A DNA stretch of 64,000 nucleotides, taken from Branchiostoma floridae. Taxonomy: Eukaryota; Chordata; Leptocardii; Amphioxiformes; Branchiostomatidae. This document shows, piece by piece, positions 1 through 12,000 of the stretch. The notes beneath the pieces are model-generated. The model worked only from the letters and a program-made list of their open reading frames with translations. It did no database searches and was not told the origin of the DNA. Location: positions 32,150,767-32,214,766 of the forward strand of contig NC_049980.1 of the NCBI RefSeq assembly GCF_000003815.2, given 5' to 3'. Each line of letters starts with the position of its first letter. Positions within the stretch are counted from its first letter, which is position 1. The position numbers and the translations under genes are program-made.

Positions 1-91
1 GCCTGGGATGACGTCACACCTTACGAATGCGAGCTCCACGGGTGCTGCTGGGATCCGTACCCCGGGTATCCGGCTTGTTTCCGTAAAACAG
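1..91 (+). other. Partial P-type trefoil domain exon of gene A
   Basis: Frame 1 reads through 30 codons containing CELHGCCWDP and then PGYPACF, the C-terminal half of a trefoil domain (a Cys, then GCCWD, then a final Cys-Phe). A GT follows at 92-93 after a single G, so the exon ends in phase 1 and joins in frame to the lectin exon at 2533. The N-terminal half of the domain is upstream of the window. Trefoil domains are secreted or extracellular disulphide-rich modules. The donor (GTCAGC) is weak, so membership of gene A is likely but not certain. Confidence 0.7.
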
Positions 92-3000
92 GTCAGCAGA
101 TTCTGTCTTTCTTTAAAGCTTGAAAGACTAGTGCAAATATGAAGTTTTGAATTCTGGTATAACTTTACCCTCTCATGCCAGGCAGGTCTTTTGTGTAATA
201 TCCAAGACATATTGGGGGCAAAAGCAGTATCCGAAGTCTAAACAGTGCCTAAACTAAGTCCCGGTGGGCAGTTGGGCACTGTGATTAAAATCATATAAGA
301 TCACTTTAGGTGGGTTCACAGTTGTGTATATATTTGTGTCTGTAAGAGATCCCTATAGAACTCTTAGTTTCTACCAGTCGCTGTAAAAAATAAGTAGAAA
401 TTGGACAAATATAGATAGAAACATGCCAAACGAGTTAACTGGCCGAGGAGTATGATTTATTTCAAACAACAGAAGAGACTTACGGCTGTCCAACTTCTTA
501 AGTCCGTACGAGGTCCGTATTATTATCGAAGTGTGCACAGGTCACAAGAAAAATAATAAATATTGGACACATACCACGCCAGAGGAAATAGCTATCCGAG
601 GATTATGCTAACTCCTCTGGCATGTTCTCTGGCTATATTTCTTCTTCTATTTTGCCAGCAACCTGTGGAGCCTGGTAGAGGCTAAGCATCCCATACGGAC
701 CTCGTACGGACTAGAATATATACGCACGTGTGAACCAGGCCTAATGTCAGCCAGAAGAATGCACCTCAGGTTGGTACGCCAGGGCCGTTACTTCAGATTA
801 ACGAGTGGCGTAACTGGTAGAGCGTTCAACTCGGAATCTAGAGGTCCTGAGTTCGATACCCGCCGTGCCCCCGACGTTGTGCCCTTGGGAAAGGCACTTT
901 ACACGACCTTCCTCACTTCACCCAGGTGTAAAAATGGGTACCTGACTTTGGTCGGGGAGGTAAAAGAAAATACTACCTTTACCTTCTGTCTGCACTGTGA
1001 ATGTGGCACTGTTATAAGTTACTAATTTGAGTGCAGTGCCACATTGTCCTCGTCTGTCCAAAAGCAAATAGAAGAAAAGAGCGACCCTAGCATGGCGCCG
1101 ATAAGAGGATGGTATATTTTCTCACAGACTACCCTTGCAGTTACAGTTCTTTTTTTGTTCCGACTCAGCTGGAACAAACATCGCACTCGGGAAGAGGACA
1201 CATCAGTCGACAACACTAGACGCGAACAGTCACTCCTGGCACGGCAACGACGGCGTGAGAACAACGGAGGGTTGCAACGATGGCAGCGGCACTTGCGTCA
1301 GAACAGGTAACAAATTTCAACAAAACCAAACTCTCTTCCAACACAAAAGTATACACGGATCAAATTTTCAACGACCGCTGTCGCCGTCTTCAGAATCAAT
1401 ACTATACTGACGACCAATCATTTCAGAACGTAAACTCGAGAGAGTTACAGACACGTGATGTTATCAAAACGTACGTAATCTTGCGATTAAGTGACGTCAA
1501 CAATTGGTCAAACGTGCCAGGTTGGTACTTTTGTCGCGCGCCTCTTTGCCTGGACCAATCACATGGTATAACTGGTCTCCTGAAGACCACAGTCATATCG
1601 TAAAACTTTGGCTATGTTGTCTTCTTCAATCGAAGTGGAAAGTGGCCCAAGAGAGGAAGGTGTTGGTCAAACAAGGACAGTGGCTTTGTTATTTTATTGA
1701 TTTCAAGTTATTAGAAAATGAAGTCCATTCTATATTAGAGTGTTCTTTATACAATGGTATACGCAACTCTTCTACCAGTGCTCTCAAAGTAGATACACGA
1801 TGTAACTAACGACAACCTGTTTGTACGTATAATGTCAAACACAGACAACATTGTATAACAAAAACTCTGTGATTTTGTATACACATATTTTAAGAAAAGG
1901 GTAGAGGCATGTTAACGTTAGATATACAGATAGCATAGCTCCAGATGTATTGTTTTCAATTCTAATACTACATGAAATAGTCTTTTTAAAGTATCAAAAT
2001 ATCCCATCATGGGATTTACTGCATTTAGCCCATCGGGGCAGGAAAATTCAAATAAAGATCATTCAATTTAGACACTTACACTTAGTATGGCATCATTTTC
2101 GTGTCAAAATTTTGTATTGAAAAAGGTACCTTAAAGAAGCGAAAACAGACGTAAGTACGTCTACGCTGCTTTGAACAAAACGTCGCTTTGGTAGGCCTGA
2201 AGGGGCCTTTTGAACGATGCCCATACGTCCCCTTTACACAGATTTACAATTTCCGTGTCAAAATAACGTTTTGGAAATGGGTACCTTAAACAAGCGAAAA
2301 TACGTGTACGATGTTGCAACAGGGACGTTACGATATCGTAACGATAGCATGTACGATTTCCTGCAATATCGCATATAATATGCATAACAACATTGAACCA
2401 AATTTGTGTGTGCTGTAACGTTACACGCTGTGTGTCTTACGGTACGTACACCCTTTCAAATGAGTCATCTATATGTGGTTGATGATGATGATGATATGTA
2501 GGTACACATTCATTAAATTTATTTGTCAACAGGTTGTCCAATATCAGACTACGTTCCTTTTAACGGAGCTTGCTACAAGAGCTTTGTGGAGCAAAAGACG
2601 CGTGACGAGGCTAAACTGACGTGTGCGTTAGACGGGGGGATGTTAGCCATGCCGAAGGACAGTGCCACCAATACTTTTCTCGTTAATCTAGCAGAAGTAG
2701 TATGGGGTCGCTGGTTAGGGCTGGCTGACACAAACGGCGGTGGACAGTGGGCATTTGAGGACGGCCAACCCCTGACGTCATCTGGCTTCTCCAACTGGCT
2801 CCCCGGTGAACCGTCACCAGATAGCGGTCAGGGCGGCTGCGTCGGATTTTGGGAGGGTGGATCCTCATGGGATGAGAAAGACTGCAGCTTTCCCAGGGGA
2901 TTCATATGTCAGATAAATGAAAGTATGTGTCTAGACAATTCTTTCTAAGATCCATACTGATGATCTACGATATACGTATTTCCGGTTAAAACGATATCGT

Positions 3001-6000
3001 ATTACGTTTACGATATTGCAATTCAGACGATGAATTTTCATACGGTATCGTTCTGGCATGTACATTATATTCTTTTTCTTTTGTATATTTTATCACGAAA
3101 CAAGGGTAATGACGTCTGCATGTACATGCCAGAACGATACCGTATAAAAAATCGTCATTATTTCCATATCGTATACCTACATGCAATTACGATAATTTCA
3201 GGTACGTCTTCTAACAATATCTTAGCGAAGTGAATTTGCTGCGTACAATGGAGCATAGCGAGACGATGTCGTATACGTACAGCGATATCTTTTTAAGCGG
3301 AAAAGACGTACATCGTAGACCTATTTTCGCTATTTTAAGGTACGTTTTTAGATACGATATTTTGACACGGAAATGATGCCATACACTTAGGGACAGAGAA
3401 TGATGTCAGGACGCGCGAATGATGCATGTATTAGTGTCATGTCATATATTTGTAGATAATCACATAAACCGCCGAATGGTATATGAAGACGTCACGTACT
3501 TCATGTCACGTCAAACACGGACTTATACCGATGTATGACGTATGTTACAACTGTTAAAATACGTCACAGGTACATAGTGTCACATTTTGACACAGATATA
3601 GCGCTGTAATTTTCCGTCTCAAAAACTGTCGAAGCATTTTCGGACGGTCGTCGTCTTTCGCAGACTGCTTAATACCATATCCGAGCGTTTCGTAACTTTT
3701 GGAAAGCTGACAAGAAGCAAAAACGTATATAATACAACATTTCAATAAGAAAATATTGAATAATATAGTGTTAGAAATGAAGAATAAAGTGTTAGAGGTC
3801 ACATTTAGATCGGTTAAACAATTTGCTCAAGTTGCAACGCTGGCTTTTAAATGACTGGATACGTTAATCAATAGTTTTTTTTTAAATTTATTTGTTTGTT
3901 TATTTGTTTGTTAAACCTTTCAATCACTGGGTTAGAATGGATCACAAAAGAAGCCACAGTATTAGTTTGCACTAATCTATTCCCACACGTTTCCCCACAG
4001 GAGACCAATGGTGGTATGTGGACTTAGACCGGCAGTGGGCCATCGACCGGGTGACTGTTGTCAAACCCGTCTCCGCCAACCTCAACCCCTTCTTCATTCA
4101 CATCGGAGACAATGGGCAGAACGTTTCAGCCAACCCCCAGTGCGGGCAGAACCACAGCATCGCCGCCAACCAGTCGGAGGTGACCATTCCGTGCGGAGGC
4201 ATGCGGGGTCGGTATGTGGGCATCCGTCTGACCCAGCTGGGAGAGCCGCGGCAGCTGGAGTTCAGCGAACTCGAGGTTTATCCCGTCTCAGACGAAGGTG
4301 AAAAGCCCGTTCACACTTCCGAGTACGCATGTGCAGCGACATGTATTGTGGGTAATATGTCAAAGGTGAACGCCCCTGAACTGTTCTCGTTTTGCATTGC
4401 ATAACAATGTCCAGAGCTGTTTTGTTTATGTCTCAGGGGCTTTAAACTTTGACATATTACCCACAATTCCTGTCGCCAGGCATGCGTGCTCGATAGTTTG
4501 AATGGGCTTATGCTTGTAAACAGTATTACAAGCAAATAACAATGTATGATGATAGGATCATGAAATGAAAATGAAATATGATTGAAGATCTCCCCCTCCA
4601 AATTGCATATACTGTGAGGACGTTCTATTCTTTGTCATCATTTCCTCATTAAATAAAAATGAAATCTACATTTACAACATATACCTATTTTTTCAGTAAC
4701 ATATATTGAATTTGAAGTATGAACCTCCCCTCATTTACCATTTAAGAATTATAGCATTTTCCCATGTATGATGCAAATCAGCCTCTTGCTATCTACTAGA
4801 CAAATATAAGTATCCTTCTAGCTTTACATCACATGTGCTACTTTGTTATGATTGTAAAATTTCCCTTTCCGTTATGCAAATTATTTTCTAATTAACGCGA
4901 TTTGGTCGAAGTCTGGTAGAAACTGGGTAGCTTAGCAAACACCAGATTATTATTTCGTTGTAAAAGTACTATATTAGTTAGACCAGAGTCTCCAAATTAC
5001 CTACCATAATATATTTTTTTACAGCCAATATTGGCGGAATAAACGTTGCAGCCCTGTCCAGTGGTGGCAAGTGTGTGGGCGCGTCACAAAACGGCGCTAC
5101 TTGTAGCGGCATCATCGACGGTCAGCTGACGCCGAGACCAGGGCAGCTCGGCTGGCTGAGTTCTCAGGGCGTTGGCTCGTGGGTCCAGCTGAAGTTTGAT
5201 GGGTACTACTTCATCAACCGGGCTAAGATCGCACAGTCTACATGGGTCACAGGTCAGATAAGGACAATCAGGCTGACGTTTGATGACGGGTCCTATGAAG
5301 ATGTGAGTGCCTTACCTTACCTTGAAACATAGACTAGTCTCTCCCTTGCATACTATCGTGACACGCCAAACCGCCCTTATGGCATGGTGCTCGTCTCCGT
5401 CCCCAGTAGTAACACCTTCCCCATTGGCTATACGTTCGTATTTGAATGCCAGTCTCAGACCATTTTTCTTTCAGCTCCTCAGGCGGACAGACTTGATTCA
5501 CTGCTCTTGTGTGCTTTAACACTGGTATTCGCTGGACTATTTCTTCAGGTGTTAGGTCGCTGGCCCTTTGCCCAACTTCACTCCTTCTTTGGCACGATGT
5601 TGTCCATGATTCGAGAGGATTGCCAGTTTTTCAGGCTCTCCCTAACTAAAACTGATGATGAATGTTGCATGCTAGTTTTGTATCTTATGTGTGAGAGGAA
5701 TTTGATGATCATATGACATTGACAAAGTAGTTGGTAGTTGAAATAATGTCCTGTGTCACTGACACCCTCTGTGTGGATGGACAAACCACAGGTTGAACTC
5801 AGTCAGCGTGAAGGAAGCGACCAGTACGACGTGACCCAAGTTTACTACGACAACTTCATCTTCAACACGATCAAAACAGACTCTGTGAAGATGTCTGTCC
5901 TCACCACGTATACAGCCTCCACTAGCGGCTTCATTGAGGCTCAGTTCATTACAGCTTATCCTGAAGGTTAGGGCTTTTTTTAGAAACAATAACTTGGACA

Positions 6001-9000
6001 AGAGATTGAACATGTCTCATTAGTATTTGTTTACATTTTACAGCCTTGGTACCCTCTTAAGCACTGTGCTTTTAAACGTAGTTTTTAATGTCGTGGCCCT
6101 TTTTCGCTTCTAGTTCACAGAGATTCTCATTGCCTTGAGGCTGTTCATCATCCATACATGACAGATATAGTAATTTAGTAAACCAGTTTATTTGACTCTT
6201 CGCCGGTAAGTTCTTCATTTAAGACGCGGTCGTGTCACGATGTACTTAGAATTGTTCAATGGTATCTACGGTGGAAAAAGTCAATTGGTTGTTTACTCAC
6301 TGTTAGTGTAGATACAGAAATAAGAGCATGATAAGAGAGAACAGTTTCTGGAATGTAAAAAAATATCCTCTGTACTTACACACATTTACGTTTCAGACTT
6401 TGATTTGATACCGGCACTCGCCAGATTCCGGCAAAACTTCGACAGGAGGTCAAGAATGCCGGTACTTGCCGTAGCGTCTAACTTGTCTCTTGCCGACTGC
6501 GCCATCAGGTGTTTGGAAGAACCCGAATTTTTCTGCCAGTCGTTTCAGTATGAGGCTGGTATAAGGCACTGCGAGATGTTTGGATGGGCGCCTCCTAAGG
6601 ATGGACTGGAAAGACTAGTGATGGATTCAAGTGTGTCGTATTTTGAGAGGAATTTCGAAAGTTAGTATTTGTGGAATTGTCATATTTATCATCGCATTTG
6701 ATATTTTCATTTCAAATTGTTCTTATCGAAACAATTCTCTATACCCTGTCTTGCTAAGCACAGGGAATTCTCGTCATTCATAACTTCTTTTTCAGTTCTA
6801 GAAAGGATTCCATTGATATTGTGCATTCTTCCCATTGTAAATCTATTTTCTTTTTTTAAGCTTATTTCCTGTTCGAATGGACTCCAACCCCGCGCATGAC
6901 CTGCTCGTGTATGTATGCGAACAGCGCCACACGTGTACCACAGATAGGCCCATGTTTAGCGCAGAATCCTCGAAATCACTGGCTACACACTGCAGAGGGA
7001 ACTCTTCGAAACGGAGAAACTTCGCAGTGTCTTGAGCTTCTTGCCGACAACGACGTTATCGCGACAGCCTGCTCACCGATCAGAGAATCTATATTGTTTG
7101 AAGTCATTGATGACGCCCTTAGCTGGAGGGTGTTGGGGAGAGAGGTTTGCTTTGATAACAGCGATGGTGGAATAGAACTGGTGAACTGTTCCGATGTTCA
7201 GAATGTTTTGAGGAAACTAACGTTGCACGAGGTAACTGAGTTGGTGACGATGTCTACACCATGTGACGCCAGAGAAGGTAAATCCATGTGGCAGTTTCTG
7301 TACCATTCCTGCATCCACTTTTGCATGGCTATTTGTGAGGATTTGGAAGTAATTTGGCTAAGATTAAGTGCCTAGTGGTTGGGTGAATCGTCTTTGCTTA
7401 GACATTTAAGTAAAACATTACGTAGTTCAAAATAAACCAAGCTGGAGGAATCTTCTTTCAGGCACTTTCAGTGACTGACGAAAGATAGTCTGAAACGTCT
7501 GAGCCTTCCACAATCTACCATGTTGCTTGACCTGTTCTGTATTATGTGATGATACATTGTTAAACTTTTGATCGGTGATCTGGTTGATTGATTGATTGAT
7601 TCTTTCGATTATTTGTTGACTTATTGATTAATTGGTCGATGAGTCGATTGGAAAATTATTTGCTTATGAAGTCATAGTGATACATTGCTTTCTTGGTCGA
7701 TGATTTAATTGACTGAACATCATTTGAACATTTTCAGACCCAACAACAAATGTAACGAGGATTTTGATAGAAGAAGTTGGACCAGGCGCAGTGTCGGCAC
7801 ATTGGAACGTATCAGAAATGCCGGAGTATGCCTGTGAATCAAGGTACGTCCACACCACGCGTCATGCTTTGTAGACCTCACAAGCATTGCCGTTCCAAAA
7901 ACACCAGAATTTGTCAGGTTTGTGACAGGGTGGTGACAGCAAAATCTTAGGATCATGTGATACCCTCGATCAATGACAATGGGAGTCGTAGCCGCCATAC
8001 TGACATGTGACGTCATGGGTCGGCCTTCTTGAAGCCTACCAGTTGATCCATCTAGACCAATCATAGAACCTCAGTAACACTGTCTCAGAACAACAGGTAT
8101 GTTCATGTTGTGCTCAAAACGAATGAGATAAAGGGACGTTTTAACAAGCAAATATCAATTGGTAACTGTCTGACGTGTTTTCTGCAGTACTGTGCTAGTT
8201 GCTCAGACAAACCTTAGGACCAGTTTGACGACGAGCTGGAATGTTTCTTGGGACACGGATTTTTTCAACTTCACCAATCTTGAGCTCGAAGTCTCGTACC
8301 TGTTGGAGGTATACATCATGACACCAAGAAGCCACATCTACCTGTCTTACTCAAGAACAATAATGCTACGAGGTAGGACCTTGTCAGCGCGACCATCTAC
8401 CACTTTTGATTAGTTAATGTTAGTTATATCGTATTAACAGCAATATGTTTGTTTTTTGTTTTTTTTAGACACAAAGATGACGTTTCACTTTATTAAGCTT
8501 TCAAACTTTGCCGACGCCATTGTGTTCTCGTTCATTCATGTTCTTATAAACAAGTTGCTTTAAAGTCGGTAATCTAAGACAATGTCGACTCATGATTGTG
8601 ACCTTGCCGTGTACTCCATTTATATGGTATTTGAAAATTTCATACAAATTTTCGTTTAATATGATGACAATATCTAATTACAATAATTGACAAAAAAATT
8701 ACATTTGTAAAAATCAATGCATTATTTTTTGCGTGCCTGTCTGTGTTTCCGAATATTTTTTACTCTGAATGGATTCTTATGATATGTGAACCTTCTAGGA
8801 AACGACGTGCAGATTCACAACCTGACGGTATCCCTGGTGACAGATGACGGTTTTTACGTCACCTGGAACGTCACTTCTTCTCTAGTCATCGGGTATCAGG
8901 TTACATATCATCTGATGGGCAACGAGAAAGTTGATCAGCTGTACGTGCATTATCCGGAAGTGCATTTGAGGGGGCTGCTGCCAGGAGTTGAATACAACGT

Positions 9001-12000
9001 GTCTGTAAGATCCATTACCACAGCATTTGCGGGTAGCGCCAGCAGTCTCCAACAATACACTGGTAGGTAAACAAAACGTCTTTCGAGTTAGATAACACTA
9101 GCCTCCAAAGCAGGCTCTCTGGAGCCGTTTTCCGTCTTTCTTTGGCTCATAATACACTTTTGCTATTCATTTCTTTTTGTACTGGGTCGCTTGACCATTG
9201 GCCCCGTACAAAAAGAAATGGCCAGCAAAAGGGTATTATGAGCCCCCCCCCCCGAAAAAAATGACAGAAAAAAGGCCCCAGAGAGCCCGCTATGGAGGCT
9301 AAGACGACACAGTATATGTACCCTCTTTATACCTCGTCTTGTGCTCATATCTTGTTCTCCCATCGTTTCGATGGATGAGCGTCTCTTCTGCCTCGCAACC
9401 TGAAACGTGTATGAATGCGATCACGAACCATAAAATTATACTCTCTCAGAATCTTTAAATTACGTTGTTTTCATCCTTGTCACAGTTGTTGACTCCCCAC
9501 GTGATTTCCGTGCCGTCACCGTGACGGACCATTCCGCTACTCTGGTATGGGCGGCGCCTGATGGCGAGGTTGTGACGTACCTGCTGGAGCTCATACCGGT
9601 CCTTGCTCCATCAGAGGCAGCAAACATTTCCCTGAGCAACAGCCTAACAACAGCGGATCTAACCGGGCTAGCCCCGCTTCAGCCTTACGTCGCCAGGCTC
9701 TACGCCGTCGGTCACGCGGGCGTCAGCGGTGGTGTGTCCGTTCCGTGGATAACAGGTTAGAAAGATGATAAAAATAAACTGTTCTCCATCCCCAGGTCAG
9801 TACCGCCCCGTATCGATACAGAGGCTGTGTGTGGTACTGACTTCCGACGAACTTTGACCCTGTGCTGACGTCACACGTTCTAAAAAAAATCAAGTGTCTG
9901 CAGCACTCGGGTCAGATAACTGAAAATGACCGAGAGATTCTATCGAAAATCCACTGAGAACAGTCCTGGAACGGTTAATTTTTTCCCATTATACAATTTA
10001 CCAACTCAAGATGGCATTTCATGCTAGTAGCCTAAGGCTACAACCATACCCCAAGAAGCTTGATGACCAACACCTTTGAGTCATGGAGCATAGTAATTGG
10101 CAGCTTTTTAATTCTGTTGATGGCGAGACATTCTATAACATAGGCCAGATAGAACCTGGAACATTGCCTATTGATATCCAGTTCACATGCTATTCATGAG
10201 CCACTGTGAGACATAATCACCATCACCATTTTAGAACAAACCTTTGGCTGCTAACATCGCCAAACACAAGATTTGCTCACATTGTTTCAAAAAATAGTAA
10301 ATAATCTACCAGCCAGGAACGTGCAAGAAAAGTTTAACGTTAGTTAAACAATTCAGACAATTCCATAATAGCTTCCTCAACAGAAGGGCAAATGTATAGT
10401 AAGACAACATATTTTTTTTATCCGACCCAGAATTAGAAACAGCTACTGAGCAGCAACCATCAATGTCTATGGACGTTTCATCTACAGAATCTACTAGTAA
10501 GTGTGTCCAATGGTTTATCTCCTGCATTCTTACTGCAGTCATGACAATTTCAAAAGGCTGCTTTACAGCCAATTTTTGTATTAGTTGTCGTTTAGGTTGA
10601 CAATGATTTTGGCATGTAGTTTCATAAGGTGAAATGTTACCAACTAGAGTTCCACAACCTCATACCTTTGTCAACAATTCATCATTTTTTCAATAACTAC
10701 GGAAAAAATTCCCTAATTTGCACAATTATGTCTTATGAAGTTAAGTTTGCTACAGTTAATGCAATGAAAGATATAATGTGAGATCCCTGCGTCAATGGGA
10801 TCACTCACTCACTCACTCACTCACTCACTCACTCACTCACTCACTCACTCACTCACTCACTCACTCATTCACTAGCTCATTCACTCACTCACTCACTCAC
10901 TCACTCACTCACTCAATCAATCATCCACCCACTCAATCACTCAATCACTCACTCACTCAATCAATCAATCAATCAATCAATCAACCAATCATTCAATCAA
11001 TCAATCAATCAATCATTCACTAGCTCATTCACTCACTCAATCAATCATCCACTCACTCAGTCGATCAATCAATCATCCACTCACTCACTCACTCACTCAC
11101 TCTTCCTCTAGAGATAACTAACAGATTGACAAATATTTTTCTAGTCACCACGAAATTAACCACACAAGCACGATCTACGACAGAGAACTTCGTGCCGGAT
11201 ACAACGGATGACATTTCCGAAGGTAAGATCGAGTCTCCCTATCAACCTTTATCTTTATTTAGCCTTGATTACAATCCCTTCTGCCTATGCTGCTTTCGGA
11301 GGGTACACGTATGTCGTCACATGTCTTTAAAGATACTACTGAGTTTGCCTCACTTAATAAGTTTGGTCCTAAACTGTTCCATTGCACCTGAGTAGAAAAT
11401 ACTACCCTCCGGACCAGCAGTGGTGCATACAATAAGTTAGACTCGCTTAATTTGTCCTATTTCATATGATCTATTAATACATTCATTCCTTGCCTAACCG
11501 TTACTACCCAGGCCAAGGAGTAATTCAAGTAAGTGATCTCGATAGCGAGGTGCAAAGCGACGACGGGTTTGGAGGTTTGGGACCACCATCGAGTGATGAA
11601 TCGTGGGAATCAGAAAATCCCAACCAGGACTCTGAAGTCAGGAGCAGTTCGGGTGATGAGGCTGACGGTTAGTTTCATGTTGATTGAATACTAGTATATA
11701 TAGTATATATATATGTATATACTAGTATATATATATATATCTGTTAGCAAGGCTAGCCTTTTATACTAGCCACAGGCCAGTTGGGCAGCCCTGACTGTGC
11801 GCGCTGGCTGAACAGCCAAACCAAAAATTAAGACAGATATAAGATCGGCATGCCATAGATAATATAATATAATGGCGTATATCTAAACGAATCTGTTTCA
11901 GAACAAGATCATCAAGACCAGAGTCCTTCCGACGCACTTGATGACGTGGACGCTAGTCAGGTAATCTGGTCAACATGCTCAAAACTTGGAAATGAACTAG

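Larger units (their letters stand above)
92..2532 (+). other. Intron of gene A with repeats
   Basis: No conserved coding signal was seen between the trefoil and lectin exons. The stretch holds a tRNA-like SINE (about 795-1020), a truncated LINE tail (about 1709-2070) and the left arm of an inverted repeat (2079-2168). Short open frames here look like repeat by-products. Confidence 0.6.

Noticed and set aside
10778-11023. Open frame made of repeated THSL
   Set aside because: Pure product of the (ACTC)n microsatellite.
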